Shown: positions 1 to 10,631 of the stretch, in pieces | Layout of the letters: each line of letters begins with the position of its first letter | Position numbering within the stretch: the first letter of the stretch is position 1 | Assembly (NCBI GenBank): GCA_023954175.1 | Contig: JAMLIM010000002.1 | Coordinates: forward strand, 28,186-92,185 | Direction of reading: 5' to 3' | Source of the DNA: Rhizobacter sp. | GTDB lineage: Bacteria; Pseudomonadota; Gammaproteobacteria; Burkholderiales; Burkholderiaceae_C | Length of the DNA: 64,000 nt | Position numbers and translations under genes: made by a program | Notes under the pieces: generated by a model | Database searches by the model: none | What the model saw: the letters and a program-made list of their open reading frames with translations, nothing else | What the model was told of the DNA's origin: nothing

Positions 1-60
1 GAGGGCCGCCTTGAGGACGGTCGCGCGGACGGGGAAGGCGAAGAAGGGGCTGCGGGTCAT
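1..60 (-). CDS. N-terminal 20 residues of an exported protein, cut by the left edge (probably LysM-domain protein)
   Basis: An ATG on the minus strand at position 60 is preceded by a GGAG motif about 11 nt upstream, and the frame stays open to the edge. It gives a basic start (MTRSPFFAFPVR) followed by a hydrophobic run (ATVLKAAL), as in a signal peptide. In many Burkholderiales the gene divergent from def is a secreted LysM peptidoglycan-binding protein followed by dprA. That identity is inferred from gene order only. The 250 bases between this start and def hold no other gene that I can see. Confidence 0.45.
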   Translation of the reverse strand, partial: MTRSPFFAFPVRATVLKAAL

Positions 61-312
61 GTACGGGTGTCTCCGGGCGTCGTCGGCAATGGGGCGCAAC
101 ACGGTGGGGTTACCGGCGAACGCGCGTGCCGGCAGCGATTCTTCGGCGAAAATGCTCAATCACTTTAATAGATTTTGCCGCCAGGTCCTTGATATCGTAA
201 CGAATTCAAGCGGCCGGCCGGGTCTGCGGCGTGCAACCCTTCACGCCACCCGGCCAGGCGCCATGGCCGTCCGCCGTGGCGCCACCCGGGCGGCAGCGTT
301 TTCGTCCCTTCC

Positions 313-828
313 ATGCCCAAGCTCACGATTCTTCGCTATCCCGACCCACGCCTGCACACTGTCGCCCGCCCGGTCGGGACGGTCGACGCGCGCATCCGCC
401 AGCTGGTCGACGACATGCGCGAGACCATGCTCGCCGCCGACGGCATCGGCCTCGCGGCGACCCAGGTCGATGTGCACGAACGGGTGATCGTGATCGACAC
501 CTCGGACACGCGCGATCAGCCCTGCGTGCTGATCAACCCCGAGATCATCGCGCGCAGCGACGAGCTCGAGCTCGGCGAAGAGGGCTGCCTGTCGGTTCCC
601 GAGACCTACGACAAGGTGACGCGTCACGCGCGCGTCACGGTGCGTGCGCTCGACCGCGACGGCGATGCGCGCGAATTCGAGGCCGATGGCCTGCTCGCAC
701 GCTGCGTGCAGCACGAGATGGACCACCTGATGGGCAAGGTGTTCGTCGAATACCTGAGCCCGCTCAAGCGCAATCGAATCCGCACGCGCTTTCTGAAGCA
801 GGCGCGCGAGGCCCAGCGCGGCGATTGA
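313..828 (+). CDS. def: Peptide deformylase
   Basis: Removes the formyl group from the N-terminal methionine of nascent proteins; a cytoplasmic metalloenzyme. All three family motifs are intact in the 171-residue product: GIGLAATQ at residues 44-51, EGCLS at 90-94 and HEMDH at 134-138. Cys92, His134 and His138 would bind the metal. Length is normal for bacterial type I deformylases. It is followed 52 bp downstream by fmt, which adds the same formyl group to the initiator tRNA, so the pair covers both ends of the formylation cycle. Confidence 0.97.
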   Translation: MPKLTILRYPDPRLHTVARPVGTVDARIRQLVDDMRETMLAADGIGLAATQVDVHERVIVIDTSDTRDQPCVLINPEIIARSDELELGEEGCLSVPETYDKVTRHARVTVRALDRDGDAREFEADGLLARCVQHEMDHLMGKVFVEYLSPLKRNRIRTRFLKQAREAQRGD

Positions 829-880
829 GTCTGCGCAGCGCGACCGCGACCGCACTGCAACGCAAACGCAACCGCACCGG

Positions 881-1837
881 ATGAGAATCGCCTTCGCCGG
901 AACGCCGGCATTCGCGCGCGCCGCACTCGAAGCGCTGCATGCCGCCGGCCACGAGATCACGCTCGTGCTGACCCAGCCCGACCGGCCGGCCGGCCGCGGC
1001 ATGAAGCTGACCGCCTCGCCGGTGAAGGCGTTCGCGCTCGCCAACGGCCTCGCGATCGCCCAGCCGCGCGGCCTGAAGCTCGACGGCCGGTTCGCTGAAG
1101 ACGCTGCTGCCGCGCGCGACGCCTTGCTGCGATCGCAACCCGAAGCGATCGTCGTCGCCGCCTACGGACTGATCCTGCCGCCCTGGCTGCTCGACATGCC
1201 GCGGCTGGGCTGCCTGAACATCCACGCCTCTTTGCTGCCGCGCTGGCGCGGCGCGGCGCCGATCCAGCGCGCGATCGAGGCCGGCGACAAGCAGACCGGC
1301 ATCACCGTGATGCAGATGGACGCCGGGCTGGACACCGGCGACATGCTGCTCACGCAGGCAATCCAGATCACGGCCGAGGACACCGCGGCGACGCTGCACG
1401 ATCGCCTCGCCACGCTCGGCGCGAGCCTGATCGTCGAGGCGCTCCACCTCGCCGCACGCGGCACGCTGCGGCGCAGCCCGCAGCCCGACGCCGGCGTGAC
1501 CTACGCGCACAAGATCGACAAGCGCGAGGCGGCGGTCGACTGGACGCTGCCCGCCGCCGTGCTCGAGCGGCGCCTGCGCGCGTTCGACCCGTTTCCCGGC
1601 GCAACGAGCGAATTCGAAGGCGAGGCCATCAAGCTCTGGCGCGCACGCGTGGTCGATGGCCACGGCAGGCCGGGCGTGATCCTCGCGGCCGACGACGCCG
1701 GCATCGTCGTCGCCTGCGGCGTCGGCGCGCTCGGCATCCTGGCGTTGCAAAGGCCGGGCGGCCGGCGGGCGACGGCGGCACAGTTCCTCGCCGGCCGGCG
1801 GATCGAACCTGGCGCGCAGTTCGGTGCCCGGGATTGA
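881..1837 (+). CDS. fmt: Methionyl-tRNA formyltransferase
   Basis: Transfers the formyl group of 10-formyltetrahydrofolate to Met-tRNA(fMet). The 318-residue product has the N-terminal Rossmann domain ([12 protein letters not shown]), the catalytic stretch [15 protein letters not shown] with Asn113 and His115, and LDTGD with Asp151, matching the Asn-His-Asp catalytic set of the family. The C-terminal OB-like domain (about 210-310) binds tRNA. It lies directly behind def, the usual operon order. Confidence 0.97.
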   Translation: MRIAFAGTPAFARAALEALHAAGHEITLVLTQPDRPAGRGMKLTASPVKAFALANGLAIAQPRGLKLDGRFAEDAAAARDALLRSQPEAIVVAAYGLILPPWLLDMPRLGCLNIHASLLPRWRGAAPIQRAIEAGDKQTGITVMQMDAGLDTGDMLLTQAIQITAEDTAATLHDRLATLGASLIVEALHLAARGTLRRSPQPDAGVTYAHKIDKREAAVDWTLPAAVLERRLRAFDPFPGATSEFEGEAIKLWRARVVDGHGRPGVILAADDAGIVVACGVGALGILALQRPGGRRATAAQFLAGRRIEPGAQFGARD

Positions 1838-1927
1838 ACTTGCCGCTGCCGTCGCCATCTACGACAGGGCGCGTCTTCGCGCCAACATGCAAGCTGCTCG
1901 TCAAAAGGACCACAAGAGGAACATCGG

Positions 1928-2776
1928 ATGTTCAACCTGCTGAAAACCGCCGTACTGATGGCGGCCATCACCGCCCTGTTCATGGTAATCGGCTCGATGC
2001 TGGGCGGCCAAGAGGGCATGATGATCGCGCTCATCGTCGCGCTCGGGATGAACTTCTTCAGCTACTGGTTCTCGGACAAGCTGGTGCTGAAGATGTACAA
2101 GGCGCGCGAGGTCGACGCCTCCTCGGCGCCGCAGTTCTACGCCATGGTGAGCGATCTGGCGCAGCGGGCGCAGCTTCCGATGCCCAAGGTCTATCTGATC
2201 GAGGAAGACGCACCGAACGCCTTCGCCACCGGCCGCAACCCGGAGCACGCCGCGGTCGCCGCAACGACCGGCATCCTGCGCGTCTTGTCCGAGCGCGAAC
2301 TGCGCGGCGTGATGGCGCACGAGCTGGCCCACGTCAAGCACCGTGACATCCTGATCTCGACCATCAGCGCGACGATGGCCGGTGCGATCTCGATGCTCGC
2401 CAACTTCGCGATGTTCTTCGGCGGGCGCGGCGAGAACCGCCCGAACCCGATCGTCGGCCTGCTGGTCATGATCCTGGCGCCGATGGCCGCCGGGCTGATC
2501 CAGATGGCGATCAGCCGCGCGCGCGAGTTCGAGGCCGACCGCGGCGGTGCCGAGATCTCGGGCGACCCGCGCGCGCTGGCGAGCGCGCTCGAGAAGATCC
2601 AGGCCTATGCGCACGGCACGCGGCTCGAAACCACCGAGCGCCACCCCGAAACGGCGCAGATGATGATCATGAATCCGCTCTCCGGCGGCGGGCTGCGCGG
2701 CCTCTTCTCGACCCACCCGTCGACCGAGGAGCGCGTCGAGCGGCTGCTGGCGATGGCCAGCGGCACGGCGCGCTGA
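1928..2776 (+). CDS. htpX: Membrane zinc metalloprotease HtpX
   Basis: Membrane-bound M48-family protease that degrades misfolded inner-membrane proteins together with FtsH. The 282-residue product has two N-terminal membrane helices (about 5-25 and 32-50), the zinc motif HELAH at 131-135 and the third ligand in REFEAD (about 200-204). Two further hydrophobic stretches lie at 145-165 and 174-196. The ATG has an AAGAGGA Shine-Dalgarno sequence 8 nt upstream. Placement after def-fmt is common in betaproteobacteria. Confidence 0.95.
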   Translation: MFNLLKTAVLMAAITALFMVIGSMLGGQEGMMIALIVALGMNFFSYWFSDKLVLKMYKAREVDASSAPQFYAMVSDLAQRAQLPMPKVYLIEEDAPNAFATGRNPEHAAVAATTGILRVLSERELRGVMAHELAHVKHRDILISTISATMAGAISMLANFAMFFGGRGENRPNPIVGLLVMILAPMAAGLIQMAISRAREFEADRGGAEISGDPRALASALEKIQAYAHGTRLETTERHPETAQMMIMNPLSGGGLRGLFSTHPSTEERVERLLAMASGTAR

Positions 2777-2885
2777 GCCGACTTCCTGCGCCGGCTGCCT
2801 GGCGCCACAGCGCGTCTTGGGCATTGAGGGGTTCAGCGAAGGCGCAGGCGGCCGATAACCCGCCCACAACCACGTGGAACCCGCC

Positions 2886-3260
2886 ATGCGTCGCGCATCC
2901 CTCATCGCCATCGCCCTCGCCGGATTGCTCTCCGGCTGCGAGATGCTGGGCATCGAATCGCCGGAGAAGGTCGCCGCCGCGCGCGAGGCCGACGGCAAGG
3001 CGATCGGCGCCGCCTGCCGCCACGCGGGGCGCGCGATCGAGGACTGCTACGCGCTCAACCGCAAGTCCGACCGCGCAGCGATCTTCGAAGGCTGGCGCGA
3101 CATGAACGACTACATGCGCGAGAACAAGATCGAGGCCGTCGCGCCGCAGCTCGGTGCACCCCCGACCTCGGCCGTCGCGAAGGCAACCGACGAGGCCGCC
3201 GCCGAGAAGCCGGCCAACAAGCCGGAAGCCAAAGCCAAGGCCGGCGCGCACGCGTCCTGA
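2886..3260 (+). CDS. Small putative lipoprotein, unknown function
   Basis: The 124-residue product starts with a type II signal peptide: a basic N-terminus, a hydrophobic core and a lipobox ending LLSGC, so it should be lipid-anchored on the periplasmic side. The mature part is helical and contains a pair of cysteines (AACRHAGRAIEDCYALN) that could form a disulfide. The last 35 residues are a Lys/Ala/Glu-rich tail. The ATG at 2886 was chosen over an in-frame GTG at 2874 because it starts the signal peptide cleanly. I do not recognise the family. Confidence 0.75.
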   Translation: MRRASLIAIALAGLLSGCEMLGIESPEKVAAAREADGKAIGAACRHAGRAIEDCYALNRKSDRAAIFEGWRDMNDYMRENKIEAVAPQLGAPPTSAVAKATDEAAAEKPANKPEAKAKAGAHAS

Positions 3261-3356
3261 GACCGGCCGGCGCAATGGCACGCACGGCGCCCTGACGCCG
3301 TCCCGCAGCGGCGCGTCACGAGGCGCTCCTTAGAATCGGTGCAAAGGACGTGCACC

Positions 3357-4550
3357 ATGAACATCTTGCGTTTCTCCGATCTCGCCGCGGCCGGAAAGGT
3401 TGCCGGCCAGCGCGTCTTCATCCGCGCCGACCTGAACGTTCCGCAGGACGACGCCGGCCGCATCACCGAAGACACCCGCATCCGCGCCAGCGTGCCGTGC
3501 ATCCGCATGGCGCTCGACGTCGGCGCGGCGGTGATGGTCACTTCGCACCTCGGTCGGCCGAGCGAAGGGCAATTCAAACCTGAGGATTCGCTCGCCCCGG
3601 TCGCCGCGCGGCTCTCCGAACTGCTGGGCCAGGCGGTGCCGCTCGTGCGCGACTGGGTCGATGGCGTCGCGGTCGCGCCGGGCCAGGCCGTGATGCTGGA
3701 GAACTGCCGCCTGAACAAGGGCGAGAAGAAGAACGACGAGGCGCTCGCACGCAAGATGGCGGCGCTGTGCGACATCTTCGTGCATGACGCGTTCGGCACC
3801 GCACACCGTGCCGAGGCCTCGACCTACGGCATCGCGCAGTTCGCGAAGATCGCCTGCGCCGGCCCGCTGCTCGCCGCCGAGATCGACGCGATCACGAAGG
3901 CACTTGCGCAGCCGAAGCGGCCGCTGGTCGCGATCGTCGCCGGCGCCAAGGTGAGCACCAAGCTCACGATCCTGAAGGCGCTCGCCGCGAAGGTCGATCA
4001 GCTGATCGTCGGCGGCGGCATCGCCAACACCTTCCTGCTCGCCGCCGGGCGGCCGATCGGCAAGAGCCTGGCCGAGGCCGATCTGGTCGAAGAAGCGCGC
4101 GCGGTGATCGATGCCATGAAGGCGCGCGGGGCCGCGGTCCCGATCCCGGTCGACGTCGTCACCGCGAAAGAATTCAAGGCCGACGCGGCGGCGAGCGTGA
4201 AGCCAGCGGACGCCGTCGAAGCCGACGATCTGATCCTCGACATCGGCCCGCAGACCGCAGCGCAGCTTGCCGACATGCTCAAGGCGGCCGGCACGATCGT
4301 CTGGAACGGCCCGGTCGGCGTGTTCGAGTTCGACGCCTTTGCGCACGGCACCGAGACGATCGCGCGTGCGATCGCCGCCTCCAGCGCGTTCAGCATTGCC
4401 GGCGGCGGCGACACGCTGGCGGCGATCGCGAAATACGGCATCGCGGGTGATGTGAGCTACATCTCGACCGGCGGCGGCGCGTTCCTCGAGGTGCTCGAAG
4501 GCAAGACCTTGCCCGCGTTCGAGATCCTCGAGCGGCGTGCCAACGGCTGA
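3357..4550 (+). CDS. pgk: Phosphoglycerate kinase
   Basis: Interconverts 1,3-bisphosphoglycerate and 3-phosphoglycerate with ADP/ATP, in glycolysis or in reverse for gluconeogenesis and the Calvin cycle. The 397-residue product shows the substrate-binding RADLNVP near residue 23, the hinge region and the nucleotide-binding IAGGGDT near the C-terminus. An ATG at 3357 fits the family N-terminus better than in-frame starts upstream. A TAGAAT at 3331-3336 looks like a -10 element, but I see no good -35. pykA follows on the same strand, so a glycolytic block (pgk, pykA, later fba) is present. Confidence 0.97.
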   Translation: MNILRFSDLAAAGKVAGQRVFIRADLNVPQDDAGRITEDTRIRASVPCIRMALDVGAAVMVTSHLGRPSEGQFKPEDSLAPVAARLSELLGQAVPLVRDWVDGVAVAPGQAVMLENCRLNKGEKKNDEALARKMAALCDIFVHDAFGTAHRAEASTYGIAQFAKIACAGPLLAAEIDAITKALAQPKRPLVAIVAGAKVSTKLTILKALAAKVDQLIVGGGIANTFLLAAGRPIGKSLAEADLVEEARAVIDAMKARGAAVPIPVDVVTAKEFKADAAASVKPADAVEADDLILDIGPQTAAQLADMLKAAGTIVWNGPVGVFEFDAFAHGTETIARAIAASSAFSIAGGGDTLAAIAKYGIAGDVSYISTGGGAFLEVLEGKTLPAFEILERRANG

Positions 4551-4656
4551 GCCCGCGCCGTCGAGGCATAACTCATATGCGGCGGCGGCGGGACGGACAA
4601 CGCGCTTGGCGCGAATAATCCCGAGTGCACACCCGACACGCTTTCCGGAGACCTGC

Positions 4657-6090
4657 ATGACCCGCGCCACCAAGATCGTCGCCACCCTCGGCCCCGCCTC
4701 GTCCTCGCCCGAGGTGCTCGAACGCATGATCGTCGCCGGCGTCGACGTCGTGCGCCTCAACTTCTCCCACGGCAGCGCGCAGGATCACCTCGATCGCGCG
4801 GCGATGGTGCGCGAGGTCGCCACCCGCGCGGGCAAGGAGGTCGCCATCATGGCCGACCTGCAGGGGCCGAAGATCCGCGTCGGCAAGTTCGAGGGCGGCA
4901 AGACGCATCTCGAGCCCGGCGCGAAGTTCATCCTCGACGGCGCGACGACCGAGCTCGGCACTGCGGAGCGCGTCGGCCTCGACTACAAGGGCCTGCCGCG
5001 CGACGTGAAGGCGGGCGACACGCTGCTGCTCAACGACGGCCTGCTCAGGCTGACCGTCGATGCGGTGCGCGGCGACGAAGTGCACACGACGGTCGTCGCC
5101 GGCGGCGAGCTGTCCAACAACAAGGGCATCAACAAGGCCGGCGGCGGGTTGACCGCGCCGGCGTTGACGGCCAAGGACATGGACGACATCAAGACCGCGA
5201 TGGGGATGCAGGCCGAGTACCTCGCGGTGAGCTTCCCGAAGAACGCGACCGACATGGAAATGGCACGCCAGCTCGCCAACGTCGCCGGCGAGCCGTGGCG
5301 CCACCGGCCGGCGCTGATCGCGAAGATCGAGCGCATCGAGGCGATCCCGGCGCTCGAGGAGATCCTGCGCGCGTCGGACGGCATCATGGTCGCGCGCGGC
5401 GACCTCGCGATCGAGGTCGGCAACGCCTCGGTGCCGGCGCTGCAGAAGCGCATGATCCGCATGGCGCGCGAGATGGACAAGGTCGTCATCACCGCGACGC
5501 AGATGATGGAGTCGATGATCCTGCACCCGGTGCCCACGCGCGCCGAGGTCAGCGACGTCGCCAACGCGGTGCTCGACGGCACCGACGCGGTGATGCTGTC
5601 GGCCGAGACCGCCGCCGGCAAGTACCCGGTCGAGACGATCACGCAGATGGCGGCGATCGCGCTCGAAGCCGAAGCGGCGGACGACGCGAGCATCGAGACC
5701 GATTTCACGAACAAGCGCTTCGGCCGCATCGACCAGTCGATCGCGATGGGCGCGCTCTTCACCGCGCATCACCTCGGCTGCAGGGCGATCCTCGCGCTCA
5801 CCGAGTCGGGTTCGACCGCGCTGTGGATGAGCCGGCACAACATCAAGGTGCCGATCTACGGCCTCACGTCGCAGCTCGTCTCGCAACGCAAGATGGCGCT
5901 CTACCGCAACGTGCGGCCGCTGCTGATGCCGTCCTACGGTGACCGCGACGAGGCGCTCGCGCGCGCCGAGGCGCTGCTCGTCGAACTCGGCGCCCTGCGG
6001 CGCGGCGACACCTATGCGATCACCTGCGGCGAACCGATGGGCCACCCGGGTGGCACCAACATGCTGAAGGTGTGCCGCGTGGGGGGGTGA
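4657..6090 (+). CDS. pykA: Pyruvate kinase
   Basis: Transfers phosphate from phosphoenolpyruvate to ADP, the last step of glycolysis. The 477-residue product begins with TKIVATLGPAS and shows VVRLNFSHG, MADLQGPKIRVG and the signature around ALIAKIERIEA and MVARGDLAIEV. The catalytic Lys is in AKIER. The allosteric C-terminal domain is complete. CCGGAGA precedes the ATG at a normal distance. Symbol pykA rather than pykF is a betaproteobacterial convention, not something the sequence settles. Confidence 0.96.
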   Translation: MTRATKIVATLGPASSSPEVLERMIVAGVDVVRLNFSHGSAQDHLDRAAMVREVATRAGKEVAIMADLQGPKIRVGKFEGGKTHLEPGAKFILDGATTELGTAERVGLDYKGLPRDVKAGDTLLLNDGLLRLTVDAVRGDEVHTTVVAGGELSNNKGINKAGGGLTAPALTAKDMDDIKTAMGMQAEYLAVSFPKNATDMEMARQLANVAGEPWRHRPALIAKIERIEAIPALEEILRASDGIMVARGDLAIEVGNASVPALQKRMIRMAREMDKVVITATQMMESMILHPVPTRAEVSDVANAVLDGTDAVMLSAETAAGKYPVETITQMAAIALEAEAADDASIETDFTNKRFGRIDQSIAMGALFTAHHLGCRAILALTESGSTALWMSRHNIKVPIYGLTSQLVSQRKMALYRNVRPLLMPSYGDRDEALARAEALLVELGALRRGDTYAITCGEPMGHPGGTNMLKVCRVGG

Positions 6091-6102
6091 CAATCGGGGC
6101 CC

Positions 6103-7308
6103 ATGAGCCCGACCGTTGACGACATCCGCGCCGCGGCCGGGAGGCTGGCCGGTCATGTGATCGAGACGCCCTGCCTGCCGTCCCGCACGCTGGGCGAGCT
6201 CGCCGGCTGCAACGTCTTTCTCAAGTTCGAGAACCATCAGTTCACGGCATCGTTCAAGGAACGCGGCGCGCTCAACAAGATCGCGCAACTGACGCCCGAC
6301 GAGCGCGCACGCGGCGTGCTCGCGGTGTCGGCCGGCAACCATGCGCAGGGGGTGGCGTATCACGCCGAGCGGCTCGGCATTCCGGCGACGATCGTGATGC
6401 CGCGCTTTGCGCCCGCGGTAAAGGTCGAGCGCACGCGCGGCTTCGGCGCGACCGTAGTGCTCGAAGGCGACACCTTCGACGATGCGCGCAGGCGCGGCCT
6501 CGCACTCGCTGCCGAGCGCGGCCTGACGATGGTGCATCCCTACGACGACCTCGAAGTGATCGCCGGCCAGGGCACGATCGGCCTCGAGATGCTCGCGCAG
6601 CAACCGCAGATCGATACCTTCATCGTCGCCGTCGGCGGCGGTGGTTTGATCAGCGGCGTCGCGACCGCGGCGCGCGCGCTGCGGCCCGGCGTGGAGATCA
6701 TCGGCGTGCAGACGGAGCGCTTCCCTGCCGTCTGGAACGCGGCACACGGCGAGCAGCGCGAGTGCGCGCAGGCGACGATCGCCGACGGCATTGCCGTCAA
6801 GTCACCGGGCGCGTTGACCGTGCCGCTGATCCTCGAGCGGGTGAACGACATGCTGCTCGTGTCGGAGGGCGATATCGAGCAGGCGATCCTGATGCTGCTC
6901 GAGATCGAGAAGACGGTCGTCGAGGGCGCGGGCGCGGTCGGCCTGGCGGCGCTGATGAAGCACCGCGAACGTTTCGCAGGTCGCAACGTCGGCTTGATCC
7001 TGTGCGGCGGCAACATCGAGCCGCTGGTGCTCGCCGAGATCATCGAGCGCGGCATGGTGCGCTCGGGGCGCCTCGCACGGCTGCGCCTCGACGTGCGCGA
7101 CGTGCCGGGCGCGCTCGCCGACATGGCGACGCTGCTGGGGCAGCTCGGCGCGAACATCGACGAAATCCAGCATCAGCGCGCGTTCACGTCGCTCTCGGTC
7201 GAGCGCGCGCTGATCGAAGTCGTCGTGCACACGCGGGGTGCGGCGCATATCGAGGCGATCCTCGCCGCGCTGTGCGAGCACGGCTACCGCGCCGAGCGCA
7301 TCGGCTGA
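6103..7308 (+). CDS. ilvA: Threonine ammonia-lyase with C-terminal ACT domain
   Basis: PLP-dependent enzyme that converts threonine to 2-oxobutanoate and ammonia. The 401-residue product has the PLP lysine Lys52 in FTASFKERGALNK, the glycine-rich phosphate loop VGGGGLISG (about 180-190) and one ACT-like domain in the last 70 residues. Full-length biosynthetic enzymes of about 500 residues carry two ACT-like modules. This shorter form is the type often labelled TdcB-like or IlvA1, so whether it serves isoleucine synthesis or catabolism is open. It starts 12 bp after pykA and is probably cotranscribed. Confidence 0.9.
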   Translation: MSPTVDDIRAAAGRLAGHVIETPCLPSRTLGELAGCNVFLKFENHQFTASFKERGALNKIAQLTPDERARGVLAVSAGNHAQGVAYHAERLGIPATIVMPRFAPAVKVERTRGFGATVVLEGDTFDDARRRGLALAAERGLTMVHPYDDLEVIAGQGTIGLEMLAQQPQIDTFIVAVGGGGLISGVATAARALRPGVEIIGVQTERFPAVWNAAHGEQRECAQATIADGIAVKSPGALTVPLILERVNDMLLVSEGDIEQAILMLLEIEKTVVEGAGAVGLAALMKHRERFAGRNVGLILCGGNIEPLVLAEIIERGMVRSGRLARLRLDVRDVPGALADMATLLGQLGANIDEIQHQRAFTSLSVERALIEVVVHTRGAAHIEAILAALCEHGYRAERIG

Positions 7309-7423
7309 AGCATCCGTCGCTGGCGCGGGGCCGCGAGGAGTGCCTCGCTAGAATCGAGGCGACTTCCGCCTGCGCCGTCGCGCGATGCGGCAAACCCCGT
7401 CATTCAACCAGCGAGACCCCACC

Positions 7424-8488
7424 ATGCCCCTCGTATCGATGCGCCAGTTGCTGGACCACGCGGCCGAAAACGGCTACGGCATTCCGGCCTTCAACGTCAA
7501 CAACCTCGAACAGGTGCAGGCCGTGATGACGGCCGCCGACGAAACGGGTGCGCCGGTCATCCTGCAGGCGAGCGCCGGCGCGCGCAAGTACGCGGGTGAG
7601 CCCTTCATCAAGCACCTGATCCAGGCGGCGCTCGAACAATGGCCGAGCATCCCGCTCGTGATGCACCAGGACCATGGTCAGAGCCCCGCCGTATGCCAGG
7701 GCGCGATCGACCTCGGCTTCAGCTCGGTGATGATGGACGGCTCGTTGCAGGCCGACGGCAAGACGATCGCGAGCTACGACTACAACGTCGACGTCACGCG
7801 CAAGGTCGTCGAGATGGCGCATGCGGTGGGCGTCACGGTCGAAGGCGAGCTCGGCTGCCTCGGCTCGCTCGAGACGATGAAGGGAGACAAGGAGGACGGC
7901 CACGGCACCGAGGCGACGATGACGATGGACCAGCTGCTGACCGACCCCGAGCAGGCGGCCGACTTCGTCAAGCGCACGCAGCTCGACGCGCTCGCGATCG
8001 CGATCGGCACCAGCCACGGCGCCTACAAGTTCACGCGCAAGCCGACCGGCGACATCCTCGCGATCGGGCGCATCAAGGAGATCAACAAGCGCATCCCGAA
8101 CACGCACCTCGTGATGCACGGATCCTCGAGCGTGCCGCAGGACCTGCTCGCCGTGATCCGCGAATTCGGCGGCGCGATGAAGGAGACCTACGGCGTGCCG
8201 GTCGCCGAGATCCAGGAAGCGATCAAGTTCGGCGTGCGCAAGATCAACATCGACACCGACATCCGGCTCGCAATGACCGGCGCGATCCGTCGCTACATGG
8301 CGCAGAACCCGGAGAAGTTCGACCCGCGCGACTACCTGAAACCGGCGCGCGAGGCGGCGAAGGCGATCTGCAAGCAGCGCTATCTCGAATTCGGCTGCGA
8401 GGGCCAGGCCGCGAAGATCAAGCCGCAGCCGCTCACCGCGGTCGCGCAGCGCTACAGCCGCGGCGAACTCGCGCAGCAAGTCGTCTGA
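7424..8488 (+). CDS. fba: Class II fructose-bisphosphate aldolase
   Basis: Zinc-dependent aldolase of glycolysis, gluconeogenesis and the Calvin cycle. The 354-residue product has [10 protein letters not shown] at the N-terminus, the zinc/catalytic motif MHQDHG (His81, Asp83, His84), GELGCLGS and the phosphate-binding HGSSSVP. The long insert after GELG ([12 protein letters not shown]) and the length match the cbbA-type subfamily. A TAGAAT at 7349-7354 may be a -10 element about 70 bp upstream. A short hairpin overlaps the stop codon. Confidence 0.96.
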   Translation: MPLVSMRQLLDHAAENGYGIPAFNVNNLEQVQAVMTAADETGAPVILQASAGARKYAGEPFIKHLIQAALEQWPSIPLVMHQDHGQSPAVCQGAIDLGFSSVMMDGSLQADGKTIASYDYNVDVTRKVVEMAHAVGVTVEGELGCLGSLETMKGDKEDGHGTEATMTMDQLLTDPEQAADFVKRTQLDALAIAIGTSHGAYKFTRKPTGDILAIGRIKEINKRIPNTHLVMHGSSSVPQDLLAVIREFGGAMKETYGVPVAEIQEAIKFGVRKINIDTDIRLAMTGAIRRYMAQNPEKFDPRDYLKPAREAAKAICKQRYLEFGCEGQAAKIKPQPLTAVAQRYSRGELAQQVV

Positions 8489-8503
8489 CGGCACGCGCCG
8501 TCA
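8486..8503 (+). terminator. Short hairpin overlapping the fba stop codon
   Basis: TGACGGC and GCCGTCA form a perfect 7-bp stem around a 4-base loop. The first three bases are the fba stop codon and the stem is followed by CGTCTTT. The T-run is weak, so this may only attenuate transcription into purC. Confidence 0.4.
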
Positions 8504-8531
8504 CGTCTTTGGGGGGTTGGAGGGCCAGACG

Positions 8532-9458
8532 ATGACGGCTGGATTGCTGAGTACGTCGATCACCTCGTTGCCGCTGCTGGCGCGCGGCAAGGTGCGCGAC
8601 AACTATGCCGTCGGCGACGATCGGCTGCTGATGGTCGCGACCGACCGGCTGAGCGCGTTCGACGTCGTGATGGGCGAGCCGATACCGGGCAAGGGCGCGA
8701 TCCTGACGCAGCTGGCGCTGTTCTGGTTTGCGCGCCTTGCGCACATCGTGCCCAACCACTTGACGGGCGAGGATCCGCTGAACGTCGTCGCGGCGGACGA
8801 ACGGGACCAGGTACGCGGCCGCGCGATGCTCGTCAAGCGGCTCGAGCCGCTGCCGGTCGAAGCCGTCGTGCGCGGCTACCTCGCGGGCAGCGGCTGGAAG
8901 GAGTATCAGGATCGACGCCAGGTCTGCGGTGTCGAACTTCCCGAGGATCTGACCAACGCCGGCCGCCTGCCGAAGCCGATCTTCACGCCGGCGACCAAGG
9001 CCGAGATGGGCGACCACGACGAGAACATCGATTTCGAGCGCATGTGCGAACTCGTCGGCGCCGAGCGCGCGGCGCAGGTGCGCGACGTCTCGATCCGCCT
9101 CTACGAGGCCGCGTTCGAGTTCGCGCTCGGCCGCGGCATCATCATCGCCGACACCAAGTTCGAGTTCGGCCTCGACGCCAACGGCAGGCTGACGCTGATG
9201 GACGAGGTGCTGACGCCAGACTCCTCACGCTTCTGGCCGGCCGAGGACTACGCGCGCGCCTTCCGCGAAGGGCGCAACCCACCGAGCTACGACAAGCAGT
9301 TCGTGCGCGACTGGCTCGAGCAGGCACGCGTCGACGGCAAACCCTGGGACAAGCGTGCACCTGCGCCCGCCTTGCCCGAGGACGTGATCGCGCAAACCGC
9401 GCGGCGCTACGGTGAAGCCTTGTCGCGTCTGACCGGGACGACGCTCGCCATCGCTTGA
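8532..9458 (+). CDS. purC: Phosphoribosylaminoimidazole-succinocarboxamide synthase (SAICAR synthase)
   Basis: Joins CAIR and aspartate in purine synthesis. The 308-residue product starts [16 protein letters not shown] (nucleotide-binding GKVRD loop) and has [30 protein letters not shown] and DTKFEFG, all typical. It is the longer bacterial form related to the yeast Ade1 type. purE and purK follow with one unrelated gene in between, giving the order fba-purC-X-purE-purK. Confidence 0.96.
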   Translation: MTAGLLSTSITSLPLLARGKVRDNYAVGDDRLLMVATDRLSAFDVVMGEPIPGKGAILTQLALFWFARLAHIVPNHLTGEDPLNVVAADERDQVRGRAMLVKRLEPLPVEAVVRGYLAGSGWKEYQDRRQVCGVELPEDLTNAGRLPKPIFTPATKAEMGDHDENIDFERMCELVGAERAAQVRDVSIRLYEAAFEFALGRGIIIADTKFEFGLDANGRLTLMDEVLTPDSSRFWPAEDYARAFREGRNPPSYDKQFVRDWLEQARVDGKPWDKRAPAPALPEDVIAQTARRYGEALSRLTGTTLAIA

Positions 9459-9462
9459 CCGC

Positions 9463-10563
9463 ATGAATTCGCGCCTGCTGAGCACCCTCGATGCGCGCAT
9501 CAAGACGGCGCGCGATCCCGTCGAGAACGCCTGCCTGCGCGCCGAGAAGGCCGCATTGCTCGCCCGCCAGGGTCGACTCGACGCCGCCCGCGCCGAACTG
9601 CGCGACCTGCGTTCGCGGTTCGACAGCCGGCCCCATGCTGCCGTAAGTGCCTGGGCGAGCCTGGCCGAAGGACTGGTCGCCTACTTCGAGGACCTCAACG
9701 CCTCCGCACGCGACAAGTTCAAGCGGGCGCTCGCGCTGAGTCAATCCTTCAAGTCCCCTGCGATCGAGGCGCTGAGTGCTGCGTGGCTGGCGCAGGCCGA
9801 CTACTTGGCCATGGACTTCGAGTCGATGACTCGACACCTCGTCACTTCATTCCAGGTCGCACCGGTCGCTCTGCATTCGGCCCGATCGCGCGCGAGCCTG
9901 GTCGTCGCCGAGGCGTATCACTGGGCTGAGCGGCTTGACCTTGCGCTGCCCTGGTATGGCCTTGCGCGCCAACATGCGAGCGCGGAGGGCGACGAAGCCT
10001 CGTTGAGTGCGCTCATGCACAACATGGCGTGGCTGCGTACGGCGGAGGCCAGGCGGCACTCCGTGTTCGGCGAGCCCGACGTGGTCCAGACGAGACATGC
10101 GCGGCTCGGGACCGAGTCGATCGATCGGTACGACACACTCATCGGAACGGCATCGCTGGGCTCTTTGGTGCCGGTGCTTCGCTCGCAGGTTCACATCCTG
10201 GATGGGGAATTCGATCAGGCCCTCGACATTCTCGCGCTACATATGGCGAGTGCCAGGAAGCAAGGGATGGATAGGATGGCCTGCCTCATGTACGCGGATG
10301 CGGCGTGGTGCAAGGTGCAACTGGGCGACATCAACGGTGCAAGATCGGATGCTGGATTGGCGCTGGCGTGCCTCACCGACGACACTCATATCGACGACAT
10401 GGCAATGACTCACAGCCGTCTCGCCCAGATCTACGAGGCGATCGGCGAAACGGATGATTCAAAGGCGCATCGCACCCTGGCTGGCAACGCATGGCGAGCG
10501 CACATGAATCGTCAGGCCGAGTTGCTCGACCTGTTGATCCCCGCGATCGGAGCGCCCCGGTAG
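9463..10563 (+). CDS. TPR-like alpha-helical protein of unknown function inserted between purC and purE
   Basis: The ATG lies 4 bp behind purC. The 366-residue product has no signal peptide or membrane segment and is built of paired helices rich in Ala/Leu (such as [23 protein letters not shown]), which reads as tetratricopeptide-type repeats along most of its length. Such scaffolds bind proteins; I see no catalytic motif. By eye, bases from about 9,900 to 10,560 are clearly less GC-rich than the flanking pur genes, suggesting later acquisition or relaxed constraint. Confidence 0.7.
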   Translation: MNSRLLSTLDARIKTARDPVENACLRAEKAALLARQGRLDAARAELRDLRSRFDSRPHAAVSAWASLAEGLVAYFEDLNASARDKFKRALALSQSFKSPAIEALSAAWLAQADYLAMDFESMTRHLVTSFQVAPVALHSARSRASLVVAEAYHWAERLDLALPWYGLARQHASAEGDEASLSALMHNMAWLRTAEARRHSVFGEPDVVQTRHARLGTESIDRYDTLIGTASLGSLVPVLRSQVHILDGEFDQALDILALHMASARKQGMDRMACLMYADAAWCKVQLGDINGARSDAGLALACLTDDTHIDDMAMTHSRLAQIYEAIGETDDSKAHRTLAGNAWRAHMNRQAELLDLLIPAIGAPR

Positions 10564-10631
10564 CCGACTGCAGCAGTCGGCAGCTGCCACCTACAATTCC
10601 CTTTCGCAATCCAAGTTCTGGAGAAAGTCTC

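Noticed and set aside
11-884. Long plus-strand frames covering the start of the window and overlapping def
   Set aside because: They are Arg/Ala-rich, lack a ribosome-binding site and run over def, whose motifs are intact in another frame.
4573-6747. A 724-codon minus-strand frame opposite pykA and ilvA
   Set aside because: Shadow of two well-supported genes; His/Arg/Asp-rich without motifs.
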